Shown: positions 1 to 7,164, numbered from the stretch's first letter. The stretch is DNA of 9,883 nt from Pleurocapsa sp. MO_226.B13 (GCA_030064795.1 JASJEI010000492.1:1-9883), one strand, 5' to 3'. Made by a program: numbers and translations. The notes: generated from the sequence alone by a model not told the origin.

Positions 1-291
1 ATGGTACGTGATTGGTTTTTCAACATAATTTTTAATCTGACAAGAAGAATAATTTTTGAAAATAATTAATACTAATAAACACTTTCAAGCTGAAATCTAG
101 CTGAAACGACCCCGATCATGCGGTGAGTCAATGCATGAGTTTTTTAGATGTAGGAAATGGTTCAATCATAACCCTTAATAATTAAGCATTCCAACATCTT
201 TACTTCCATACAGTCAATGCAACTGAGCTAGGAATGTGCTACAGTTAATCTTACACGAAGTATTACAAATAACTGAAGTTAAGATTTTTCG
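1..291. other. AT-rich stretch, no gene recognised
   Basis: I find no convincing coding region on either strand. The first ATG, at base 1, opens only a 22-codon frame. A loose inverted repeat (AATCTTA at 247-253, TAAGATT at 280-286) is followed by a few T residues, but its 26-nt loop makes it a poor terminator. The stretch may be decayed intergenic DNA. Confidence 0.5.
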
Positions 292-450
292 TCATTGTAG
301 TACTGTTTTGAGTTGAGCCAGAACTTCAAAAGGCAAAAGAGCGCAAAGGTGACTCCAGTCTCTATTTTCTTTGAGTTCAAGAATTAAAGCGATCTTGTTG
401 GCTGTCTCGGTCAAGTAATTCGGTTGAACGGTTACGATACTAGTACTCTG
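292..450 (-). pseudogene. Short orphan reading frame, possible gene remnant (52 codons)
   Basis: This minus-strand frame is open from an in-frame TGA at 451-453 to a TGA at 292-294. The translation looks protein-like, with Leu/Ala/Glu-rich amphipathic segments and the stretches KIALILELKENRDWSHL and ALLPFEVLAQLKTVL. It has no ATG; the only usual start codon in the first half is a TTG at 414-412, without an obvious ribosome binding site. It lies directly behind the cupin gene on the same strand. I do not recognise the family. It could be the C-terminal end of a gene whose front was lost, a very short gene, or a chance frame. The sensible-looking composition is seen; the remnant status is inferred. 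Confidence 0.3.
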
Positions 451-468
451 TCAAGTTAGAAATGAGGG

Positions 469-804
469 TTAAACTTTGATGCCAAAATAGGTTAGGATTA
501 GCTCTTTTGAGCCTGTATTGGTAATTTCGTGTACTTCTTCTACTTCTACTGCAATACAAACACCTGGAGTTAGGGAATAATGGCGATCGCCGATCTCAAT
601 AGTGCCTTCTCCTGCGGTGACAAAAAAAACTTCACACATATCTTGATGAGAATGGGCCGTAGAAATTTGTCCTGGTGCGAATGAAGCCTGAGAGAAGTTA
701 GTTAAGTGTGGTAAATCTCCCATAGACAACATTACTTTCTTTTTTATTTCTGGATTATGAGAGACAGCTTTTAGAGGTAAATCTTGTAAGTTAGTAATTT
801 TCAT
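469..804 (-). CDS. Small single-domain cupin protein
   Basis: This is a 111-residue protein that is almost entirely one cupin_2 beta-barrel. Cupin motif 1, G(X)5HXH(X)4E(X)6G, is matched exactly from Gly45 to Gly65, giving metal ligands His51, His53 and Glu58. Motif 2 is degenerate: the usual PXG is missing, but H(X)3N survives as His92 to Asn96, so a four-ligand metal site is still possible. The 'conserved barrel' fold predicts a cytosolic metalloprotein; small cupins of this type include dioxygenases, sugar isomerases and sensor domains, and the sequence does not decide between them. The ATG at 804 has no clear Shine-Dalgarno sequence, which is common in cyanobacteria. A HIP1 site lies inside the gene (583-590). 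The neighbours give no pathway clue. Confidence 0.85.
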   Translation of the reverse strand: MKITNLQDLPLKAVSHNPEIKKKVMLSMGDLPHLTNFSQASFAPGQISTAHSHQDMCEVFFVTAGEGTIEIGDRHYSLTPGVCIAVEVEEVHEITNTGSKELILTYFGIKV

Positions 805-1205
805 AGAATTAGGGAGATTTTACGATGTTCAACGCGATTGTACTCTAAATAAAAAGATACTATCTTGAGCGCGATCGCCTGGATTCGCGCTCAAGAAGAA
901 ATTAAGAATCGCGATCGCCATCAAAAAGTCCGCTCATCAATGGTCATGTAAGAAATTAGACACTGTTTCCACATATTTTGTACACAACCGCCTTTAGCTG
1001 CGGTAGGCTTTTGGGCAAATAGCGATCGCCTCTTTTGTGAGAAATAGCGGTATAGTTTTAATGATACAGCGATCGCCTTCATCCTTTTGTTAAGTTCGTC
1101 AGCGGTATCAATTGCTACTCAAACCCCGTTTCTAACACTCCCGACAATGGTTTACAAGATTTACCGTAGTAAAAATTGTTGTGCATTTGAGCTACGTTAA
1201 CAGAA
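805..1205. repeat. HIP1-rich spacer (four octamers in 206 bp)
   Basis: This 400-bp gap between the cupin gene and the transposase remnant holds no gene that I can support. Four exact GCGATCGC octamers begin at 871, 911, 1022 and 1069. Elsewhere the window has six (583, 1367, 3716, 4086, 7712, 9476). HIP1 (highly iterated palindrome 1) is a hallmark of many cyanobacterial genomes. The density here suggests old resident sequence rather than recent insertion. The rest of the transposase might have been here once, but I see no readable trace of a DDE domain. Confidence 0.65.
863..896. repeat. Strong 12-bp inverted repeat containing a HIP1 site
   Basis: The arms TCTTGAGCGCGA (863-874) and TCGCGCTCAAGA (885-896) are perfect reverse complements, with a 10-nt loop. 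The HIP1 octamer at 871-878 spans the left arm and loop. No T-run follows on the plus strand. On the minus strand a CTTTTTATTT tract begins about 8 nt after the hairpin, so a minus-strand terminator ahead of the cupin gene is possible but imperfect. A small dispersed palindromic element is an alternative. Confidence 0.6.
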
Positions 1206-1547
1206 TTACATTAACTTGAGTTTTCGTACGATTCTACTCATTGTTGGACGACTAACTCTAACTCCAGTTTGATTTTCAACTAGATCGCATAACTCTTGTA
1301 AAGTAGCATCATTATTTTGTTCAATTAATTTTGCTACTTTATCTATCTGTTCGGAATTTAATTTGGGCGATCGCCCCCCTCGAGGAGTTTTGGGATCTAC
1401 TGTTCCAGTTTCTTGGTATTGTTTTAATAATTTTTGCACAAAGCTACGGCTTACTTTAAAGTGTTGAGCTATTTGTCTGATTGATTCTTCTCCTTCAATA
1501 TATGCATCTACTATTTTTTGTCGCAATTCCTTCGAGTAAGGTTTCAT
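1206..1547 (-). pseudogene. IS630-family transposase, N-terminal DNA-binding half only
   Basis: The 113-residue product is the bipartite helix-turn-helix front of an IS630/Tc1-mariner-type transposase. It starts MKPYSKELRQKIVDAY; the first HTH covers about residues 18-48 (SIRQIAQHFKVSRSFVQKLL), followed by a Gly/Pro/Arg linker (TPRGGRSPKL) and a second HTH around residues 82-111. Family members continue after the RKLKL segment into a DDE catalytic domain. Here an ATG-TAA codon pair ends the frame at once, and no frame downstream on the minus strand resumes a DDE domain. There is no slippery A-run for programmed frameshifting. I therefore read it as a truncated, transposition-incompetent remnant, though it could still bind DNA. 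A HIP1 site (1367-1374) inside the gene fits long residence. Terminal inverted repeats were not found. Confidence 0.8.
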
Positions 1548-1971
1548 TCTTAATTTGATTGGCTTTGATTGGCTTTTGCCAAAAATGTCTTTAAATGTAC
1601 CTCACCGATCTGAAATTTTTGACAAAATTCTTTACAATAGATCGCAAGTAACTTTATGGGTAATTAAATTTTAAAATCATTGAATGCTTCGGCAAGGGCT
1701 GATTTTTAGGCTTAAGTGTGTGTTTTTTAAGTAAGAAAACTAGACAGAAGAAAACGGAAATTTTTCCTAGACGTTAAGAACATTACACGCAGCTATCAAT
1801 ATTCAAGTAGAAAGAGCATCTTCTTTTGGATTAGGTGGCGAGTAAGAAGTTCAGGCAACGTTATTGCTGTTTTACCCCAGAATTACCGTCTTGTCTAAGT
1901 GGTGATTATGTTAAATTCCAATAGTTTTGATAATTACACAAAGAACGCATTTATTTCGAGGGAGGTGTTCA
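1548..1971. other. Intergenic region between transposase remnant and first NB-ARC gene
   Basis: This region is AT-rich with no supported gene. It contains a short tandem duplication, TTGATTGGCT, starting at 1555 and 1565, just upstream of the transposase start. A TTGACA at 1619-1624 is followed by TACAAT at 1633-1638, but the 8-nt gap is too short for a sigma-70 promoter. The promoter of the NB-ARC gene at 1972 should lie here, but I cannot place it confidently. One end of the former IS element probably also lies here. Confidence 0.4.
1961..1965 (+). promoter_or_regulatory. Ribosome binding site that places the first NB-ARC start at TTG 1972
   Basis: GGAGG sits 6 nt before the TTG at 1972-1974. 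The earlier in-frame ATG at 1927 has no such site. Starting at the TTG also aligns the N-terminus residue for residue with the paralog that starts at 3583 (SQQKQKRSRG against NNKKQKRRRG). Confidence 0.75.
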
Positions 1972-3276
1972 TTGAGTCAACAGAAGCAGAAACGCAGTCG
2001 TGGCTTAGTTTTTACAGATGAAGGTTTACAAAAGCTTCATCTGACAATACTTTCACACGAAGGTACAAAAAAAAATGGAAAAAAGTATACTCTCGAAGAA
2101 TTAAGTGAGATAACTGGATTAGCTTACAACACAGTTTTTAAAGTACTGAAACGTAAAAAAGGAGTAGATAAACGAACACTTGTTAAATTCTTTATGGCAT
2201 TTGACTTGGAATTGAATTCAGACGACTGTACTTTGTCAGATTCACTACCAAAAATTAGGAACAAATATACTGTTGAATGGGTAAATTATAGCGATGCGAT
2301 TGACGTGTCTAATTTCTACGGACGAACGGCAGAAATAGCCACCCTTAAAAAATGGATAGTAGAAGATTGCTGTCGATTAATAACAGTTTATGGAATGGGG
2401 GGAATAGGGAAGACAACCCTATCAGTTAAGTTAGTAAAGCAAATTGAAAATAAGTTTGATTATATACTATGGAGATCGCTTAAAAAATCTCCACTACTCG
2501 AAAAGCTTTTAGCCGATCTAATTCAATTTTTATCTAATAAACAAGAGTCTGAGATGAAGTTATTAGATAGCTTCAGAGACTGTTTTTCAGAATTGATTAA
2601 CTATTTGCGTTTACATCGCTGTTTAATTGTATTGGATCAAGTTGAAACGATTATGCAAACAGGCGTTTATTCTGGATGCTATAAAGAGCTATATAAAAAT
2701 TATGGGCAGCTAATACGATATATGGGAGAGGTTTCTCATCAAAGCTGCATTTTATTGCTCACACGAGAACTACCTAAAGAAGCAGCAATTTTTGAAGGAA
2801 AAACCATCTCTATTCGTTTGATGAAACTAAATGGTTTACAACCATTTGAAGCACAAAATATTCTTCGAGAAAAAAATCTATTGGGAACAGTATCTAAACA
2901 AAATGTATTGATTGAAAGTTGTTCGGGGAATCCACTTGCTTTAAAAGAAGTTGCCCAAATAATTAGAGATACATATAAAGGCAATATTCGTGAATTTTTG
3001 CAGCAAGATAAATCTTTATGTGACCAGATTGAAAAAATTGCAATACAACATTATACAAAATTATCATTACAAGAGAAAGAGGTTTATAAACAACTAGCAA
3101 TTTCTCCCGAACCAATCTCTCTCCAGCAGCTTCAAAAACGTTTATCGGTAAGATTATCTACACAAATAACAATTTTAGAATCCTTAATAAAACGTTCATT
3201 AGTTATTGAAAAGGAAGGATTATTTAGCTGCGAACCGCTTTTTAATAAGTATTTAAAAAATGAGCTATTACAGTGA
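1972..3276 (+). CDS. Short HTH–NB-ARC STAND NTPase lacking a sensor domain
   Basis: This 434-residue protein is a paralog of the front part of the large NB-ARC–WD40 gene downstream. Residues 1-85 hold a Lys/Arg-rich start and an XRE-like helix-turn-helix (TLEELSEITGLAYNTVFKVL). The P-loop NTPase follows: Walker A GMGGIGKT at about 141-148, Walker B LIVLD at about 218-222, a sensor-like LLLTRE near 262-266, and a GNPLAL motif near 319-324. A winged-helix segment ends the protein (about 365-434). All nucleotide-binding motifs are intact, so it can probably bind ATP. It stops where the paralog enters its linker and WD40 repeats, so it has no evident ligand sensor. I chose TTG 1972 over ATG 1927 because of the GGAGG and the paralog alignment. 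The gene is very AT-rich and has no HIP1 site. It may be an intact partner of the large protein, a regulator in its own right, or a truncated copy. Confidence 0.85.
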   Translation: MSQQKQKRSRGLVFTDEGLQKLHLTILSHEGTKKNGKKYTLEELSEITGLAYNTVFKVLKRKKGVDKRTLVKFFMAFDLELNSDDCTLSDSLPKIRNKYTVEWVNYSDAIDVSNFYGRTAEIATLKKWIVEDCCRLITVYGMGGIGKTTLSVKLVKQIENKFDYILWRSLKKSPLLEKLLADLIQFLSNKQESEMKLLDSFRDCFSELINYLRLHRCLIVLDQVETIMQTGVYSGCYKELYKNYGQLIRYMGEVSHQSCILLLTRELPKEAAIFEGKTISIRLMKLNGLQPFEAQNILREKNLLGTVSKQNVLIESCSGNPLALKEVAQIIRDTYKGNIREFLQQDKSLCDQIEKIAIQHYTKLSLQEKEVYKQLAISPEPISLQQLQKRLSVRLSTQITILESLIKRSLVIEKEGLFSCEPLFNKYLKNELLQ

Positions 3277-3337
3277 ATAAATAAGATACATTGACTTTAA
3301 TAAATGATTAAAAAGTTATAACGTTTCATAATAGTGA
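3277..3337. other. Short AT-rich spacer after the first NB-ARC gene
   Basis: No continuation of the paralog's linker or WD40 domain can be read in any frame after the TGA at 3274-3276, so the short protein ends cleanly here. TTGACT (3291-3296) with TTATAA (3316-3321), spaced by 19 nt, is a weak candidate promoter for downstream transcription. Confidence 0.3.
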
Positions 3338-3351
3338 AGTACATTTTGTTT

Positions 3352-3357
3352 TATAAT
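3352..3357 (+). promoter_or_regulatory. Candidate -10 box (TATAAT) upstream of the large NB-ARC gene
   Basis: A consensus TATAAT occurs 226 bp before the GTG start at 3583. No good -35 hexamer is found 16-18 nt upstream; the region there reads around TAATAG. Cyanobacterial promoters can lack a -35 box, and AT-rich DNA produces such boxes by chance, so the call is weak. Confidence 0.25.
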
Positions 3358-3573
3358 TTTATCTAAGGTTTGTTTATCGGGATTTCAGACTTGCAACATT
3401 ATTAAAGCAGCCTTCACCAAAGGCATAAAAATTGGAATTTATACTGGTCGCTTTCTTTGTGGAGCTTCTGGCAGTGAGGAGCTGTCTTCTAAGGAAACCT
3501 CAGAAGTTTATACGCCTCGTCCCGTGTCGAATTTCATCCCGGACTTGAAAGATCGGGGCTTCCATTCTCCCGT

Positions 3574-3577
3574 GAGG
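3574..3577 (+). promoter_or_regulatory. Ribosome binding site that places the large NB-ARC start at GTG 3583
   Basis: GAGG is followed by 5 nt and then GTG at 3583-3585. An alternative GTG at 3577 would overlap the GAGG itself. The block GAGGTGGTCGTG closely matches GAGGTGTTCATTG before the paralog's TTG start, so the initiation region was duplicated together with the gene. Confidence 0.7.
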
Positions 3578-3582
3578 TGGTC

Positions 3583-6500
3583 GTGAACAATAAGAAACAA
3601 AAACGTAGACGTGGTATTATACTTACTCGTGAGGGTTGGCAAAAGATTCAAAACGCTAAACTTGAATGGGAACTGCAAGATAATAAAGGCTACAAATTCA
3701 CTCTAGAGGAGTTAGGCGATCGCGCTTCCTTAACAACTGCTACCCTGAGAAAAATACTAACTCGCGATCGAGGTGTTGATAAACGCTCGATCGTTACTTT
3801 GTTTACAGCATTCAACTTAGAATTAAATCCAAACGACTATACTTCACCAAAATCACCAAAAGAGATCGACAATAATCAGGATACTCTTAAACGAGTTGAT
3901 TGGGGTGAAGCGGTTGACGTATCTAATTTCTATGGACGGAAAGCAGAATTAGCTACCTTAAATAAATGGCTAATAGAAGATGGCTGTCGATTAATAACGA
4001 TTGCAGGAATGGGGGGAATTGGCAAGACAGCTTTATCAGTCAAGTTAGCAGAGCGAGTAAAAGATGAATATGATTATCTTATTTGGCGATCGCTGCGAGA
4101 TGCTCCACCGATTCAAGATATTTTAGTTAATTTAATTCAATTTTTATGTGATGAACAAACTGTTAAAGCCGAATTACCAGAGAGCGTAAACGGAAAAATA
4201 TCTTTGTTAGTTGAGTGTTTACGCTCATCGCGCTGTTTGATAATACTCGATAATCTTGAATCGCTTTTGTGCGCTCGTAGTCGAGCAGGAATTTGCGAAG
4301 AAGAATATGAAGAATATGACCAATTATTTCAAAGAGTAGGAGAATTAGAACATCAAAGCTGCTTAATATTAACGACGCGGGAAAAGCCCCAACAAGTAGC
4401 CATTTTTGAAGGAGAAGCATCACCAGTTAGATCTTTACTACTAAATGGTTTTAACGAGAAAGAAGGAGAAGAAATTCTGAAAATTAAGGGAGTTTCTGGC
4501 TCTGAACCCGAATTAGCAAAACTAATCGCATATTATGGTGGTAATGCTTTAGCTTTGAAAATAGTAGGGACAACTATTCGAGATTTATTTCAAGGAAATA
4601 TTACTGAGTTTTTGCGACAAGATACAGTAATTTTTGGGGATGTCCAAGACCTTTTAGACCAGCAGTTCAATCGCTTAATAGATATTGAAGAGAAGATTAT
4701 ATATTGGCTAGCAATCAATCGAGAACCGATGACGCTAGCTCAAATACAAGAGGATTTAGTTTGCTCTGTTTCACAATCAAATTTGTTAGAAGGTCTAGAA
4801 TCTTTATCGAGGCGATGTTTAATAGATCGAACAGAGAAGAGCGCGATCGAACAAAAAGATAATTGTTGTTTTACTTTACAGTCGGTAGTAATGGAGTATG
4901 TAACGAGCCGATTAATAGAGAATGTCTACCAAGAAATTGTCGTGCGTGATTTTAAGCTTTTTCGTTGGCACGCTTTAATTAAAGCAACTGCCAAAGACTA
5001 TATTAAAAATACTCAGATACGTCTTATTCTCCAGCCAGTTATTAATAATTTGCTTACTATTTTAAAAGGTAAAAGAAATCTGGAAAATCGACTCAAGCAA
5101 ATTATATTAACGCTGCAAGAATTATCGCCACATGAACCAGGGTATACGGCGGGGAATATTATTAATATGTTCTGTCAGATGGAGACTGACTTAACTGGTT
5201 ATGATTTTTCGTCTTTATGTGTTTGGCAAGCAGATTTATGTCAGGCGTGTTTGCACGATGTTAATTTTCAGAATGCGGATTTGGCTAAATCGGTTTTTGT
5301 GGAAACATTCGGTGGTGTTACATCGGTAGCCTTTAGCCCAGACGGAAAAATTTTGGCGGCGGGGGATACTAAGGGGGAGATTCGTTTGTATCGAGTGGCG
5401 GATGGTAAACAGATTCTTATTTGTCAGGGTCATAAAAACTGGATTCCATCCCTGGCATTTAGTCCCGATGGTAGTATTCTTGCTAGCAGTAGCAATGATA
5501 CTACCGTAAAGCTGTGGGATATTGAGACGGGTCAATGCCTCAAAACCTTGCTAGGACATAATGACGAGGTGTGGTCAATTGACTTTAGCTTGGATGGTAA
5601 ATTATTAGCTAGTGGCAGTGACGATAGCACAATTAAGTTATGGGATATTAACAGGGGTGAATGTTTCAAAACTTTCCAGGGTCATTCCCATGATGTACTT
5701 GCCGTCGTCTTCAGTCGGGATGAGCAAATATTAGCTAGTGGTAGTGCCGATAACACAATTAAGTTATGGGATATTAACAGGGGTGAATGTTTCAAAACTC
5801 TTTCGGGGCATAATGCTGCGCTCCGAGCGGTTATCTTTAGTCCAGACGGTCAAATCCTGGCGAGTGGCAGCGAAGACCAGACGATAAAATTATGGGATGT
5901 TAATAGCGGTAAATGCCTTAAAACTCTTCAAGGACATTCTAATGGGGTATATTCTATTACTTTCAACCCAGAAAACGATCTCCTAGCCAGTAGCAGCGAA
6001 GACCAGACAATAAAATTATGGGATGTTAATAGCGGTAAATGCCTTAAAACTCTTCAAGGACATTCTAATTGGATATATTCTGTTAATTTCAGCCCACAGG
6101 GCGATTTTTTAGCCAGTGGTAGTCACGATCAAACACTGAGGTTGTGGAGTGTTAGCACTGGTCAATGCCTCAAAATTTTCCAGGGATATACCAATCAAAT
6201 TCTTTCGATTGCCTACAGTCGGGATGGGCAAACGTTAGCTAGTGGGGGTCACGACCAGAACGTGAGGTTGTGGGATATTAATACAGGACAAACCATCAAA
6301 ACTTTTCCAGGTCATCAGGCTGCGGTTCGGTCAGTGGCATTTAGTCCGAATGGGAAGATGCTAGCCAGTGGCAGTCGCGACCAGAAAGTGAGGTTGTGGG
6401 ATGTTAATACAGAACAAATCCTCAAAACTTTCCAAGGTCATCAGGCTGCGATCTGGTCAATTGCTTTTAGTCCTGACGGTCAAACACTGGCGAGTGGCAG

Positions 6501-7164
6501 CGAAGACCAGACGATCGAGTTGTGGGATATTAATACAGGACAAATCCTCAAAACTTTCCAAGGTCATCAGGCTGCGATCTGGTCGATTGCCTTTAGTCCG
6601 AATGGGAAGATGCTCGCCAGTGGAGCTTTGGAGCCAATAGTCAAGTTGTGGGATGTTAGCACTGGGGAGTGCATAAGAACCTCAGAAGGGCATGAAATTT
6701 GGGCTTGGTCAGTGGCATTTAGTCCCGATGGTCACAGGCTGGCAAGTACTAGTATAGATGGAACTTTAAAGTTATGGAGTGTCAGTACAGGTGAATGTCT
6801 CAGAACTTTGCAAGCAGATACAGCTTGGTTCCAATCAATTGCTTTTAGTCCAAACGGTCGGACAATTGCCAGTAGCAGTCAGGATTACACAATTAAGCTA
6901 TGGGATGTCAGCACTGGTGAATGTCTCAACACCTTGCGAGGACATACAGGTTGGGTCTGGTCAGTTACTTTTTGTCCCGATGGTCAAACTCTTGCTAGTG
7001 GTAGTGAAGATGAGACAATTAGAATTTGGGATGTAAAAACAGGTAAACGCCTAAAAACTCTGAGAGCTAAGAAACCATACGATGGCATAAATCTTACGGG
7101 CGTTACAGGGATAACGGAGGCAACTATTGGGACGCTAAAAGTCCTGGGGGCTAGTAATAGCTGA
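3583..7164 (+). CDS. Large HTH–NB-ARC–pentapeptide–WD40 STAND NTPase
   Basis: The protein has 1193 residues from GTG 3583. Order: basic start and XRE-like HTH (about 1-85, TLEELGDRASLTTATLRKIL); NB-ARC NTPase with Walker A GMGGIGKT at 142-149, Walker B LIILD at about 219-223, a sensor-like LTTRE at about 263-267 and GNALAL at about 320-325; a winged-helix and helical arm (about 365-535); a pentapeptide-like linker with DFSSL, QADLC, VNFQNADLA (about 540-570); fourteen WD40 repeats of exactly 42 residues (576-1163), enough for two seven-bladed propellers; and a 30-residue tail with TGVTGITEA that I recognise from cyanobacterial proteins of this type. STAND NTPases are ligand-triggered oligomerising switches; here the WD40 part should be the sensor and the HTH part the output, possibly on DNA or as an adaptor. 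The ligand and target are unknown. It probably acts in the cytosol: no signal peptide or membrane segment is visible. The start overlaps the TGA of the preceding remnant frame. Confidence 0.93.
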   Translation: MNNKKQKRRRGIILTREGWQKIQNAKLEWELQDNKGYKFTLEELGDRASLTTATLRKILTRDRGVDKRSIVTLFTAFNLELNPNDYTSPKSPKEIDNNQDTLKRVDWGEAVDVSNFYGRKAELATLNKWLIEDGCRLITIAGMGGIGKTALSVKLAERVKDEYDYLIWRSLRDAPPIQDILVNLIQFLCDEQTVKAELPESVNGKISLLVECLRSSRCLIILDNLESLLCARSRAGICEEEYEEYDQLFQRVGELEHQSCLILTTREKPQQVAIFEGEASPVRSLLLNGFNEKEGEEILKIKGVSGSEPELAKLIAYYGGNALALKIVGTTIRDLFQGNITEFLRQDTVIFGDVQDLLDQQFNRLIDIEEKIIYWLAINREPMTLAQIQEDLVCSVSQSNLLEGLESLSRRCLIDRTEKSAIEQKDNCCFTLQSVVMEYVTSRLIENVYQEIVVRDFKLFRWHALIKATAKDYIKNTQIRLILQPVINNLLTILKGKRNLENRLKQIILTLQELSPHEPGYTAGNIINMFCQMETDLTGYDFSSLCVWQADLCQACLHDVNFQNADLAKSVFVETFGGVTSVAFSPDGKILAAGDTKGEIRLYRVADGKQILICQGHKNWIPSLAFSPDGSILASSSNDTTVKLWDIETGQCLKTLLGHNDEVWSIDFSLDGKLLASGSDDSTIKLWDINRGECFKTFQGHSHDVLAVVFSRDEQILASGSADNTIKLWDINRGECFKTLSGHNAALRAVIFSPDGQILASGSEDQTIKLWDVNSGKCLKTLQGHSNGVYSITFNPENDLLASSSEDQTIKLWDVNSGKCLKTLQGHSNWIYSVNFSPQGDFLASGSHDQTLRLWSVSTGQCLKIFQGYTNQILSIAYSRDGQTLASGGHDQNVRLWDINTGQTIKTFPGHQAAVRSVAFSPNGKMLASGSRDQKVRLWDVNTEQILKTFQGHQAAIWSIAFSPDGQTLASGSEDQTIELWDINTGQILKTFQGHQAAIWSIAFSPNGKMLASGALEPIVKLWDVSTGECIRTSEGHEIWAWSVAFSPDGHRLASTSIDGTLKLWSVSTGECLRTLQADTAWFQSIAFSPNGRTIASSSQDYTIKLWDVSTGECLNTLRGHTGWVWSVTFCPDGQTLASGSEDETIRIWDVKTGKRLKTLRAKKPYDGINLTGVTGITEATIGTLKVLGASNS
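5308..7071 (+). repeat. Tandem array of fourteen 126-bp WD40-coding repeats
   Basis: Each unit encodes 42 residues with the pattern (V/I).S(V/I).FSPDG..LASGS.D.T(I/V)(K/R)LWD(I/V)..G.C.KT..GH, and no unit differs in length. Some copies are nearly identical at DNA level: 5867-5943 and 5993-6069 differ at one base in 77; 5628-5673 and 5754-5799 are identical; 6415-6458 and 6541-6584 are identical. This indicates recent unit duplication or gene conversion. Variation is concentrated in the loop between the GH and the F(S/N)P positions. Confidence 0.95.

Larger units (their letters stand above)
3338..3586 (+). pseudogene. Remnant resembling the C-terminal tail of an IscB/TnpB-type transposon nuclease
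   Basis: The plus-strand frame is open from just after a TGA at 3335-3337 to a TGA at 3584-3586, with no ATG. From about 3404 it reads KAAFTKGIKIGIYTGR, then LCGASGSEELSSKE, and ends near DLKDRGFHSPVRW. The first block resembles the C-terminal beta-rich domain of IscB proteins, where a basic stretch, G.Y.GR, and a (A/T)SGS turn are typical; the intact IscB in this window has a comparable ILGRVNPRSS...SF segment. The LCG...K.E part also recalls the tail of TnpB proteins. I recognise this from family memory only, so it could be either or neither. No nuclease domain remains. The TGA overlaps the GTG start of the large NB-ARC gene (GTGA), so translation of this frame could couple to that gene. 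Confidence 0.35.

Noticed and set aside
1..69. 22-codon frame starting at base 1
   Set aside because: It is too short, has no visible upstream context, and its composition is just AT-rich sequence.
247..290. AATCTTA...TAAGATT followed by T residues as a terminator
   Set aside because: The stem is short and AT-rich with a 26-nt loop; it would be unstable.
1619..1638. TTGACA and TACAAT as a promoter for the first NB-ARC gene
   Set aside because: The gap is only 8 nt, far below the 16-18 nt needed by sigma-70-type RNA polymerase.
1927..1971. ATG 1927 as start of the first NB-ARC gene
   Set aside because: It has no ribosome binding site, adds 15 residues absent from the paralog, and lies upstream of a GGAGG that serves TTG 1972.
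2739..2984. Minus-strand frame of 81 codons
   Set aside because: It is antisense to the short NB-ARC gene, with no domain signal.
4163..4423. Minus-strand frame of 86 codons, hydrophobic start
   Set aside because: It is antisense to the NB-ARC domain; the leucine-rich look comes from the reverse of Glu/Lys-rich codons.
5236..5535. Minus-strand frame of 99 codons within the large NB-ARC gene
   Set aside because: It lies antisense to well-defined linker and WD40 coding sequence and has no recognisable domain or ribosome binding site.
6401..7036. Two plus-strand frames (6401-6640 and 6779-7036) that look repetitive
   Set aside because: They are out-of-frame readings of the 126-bp WD40 repeats; their repetition comes from the real gene.
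5308..7071. Regular repeats considered as CRISPR or satellite DNA
   Set aside because: The 126-bp period keeps one reading frame and encodes canonical WD40 units; there is no repeat-spacer pattern.
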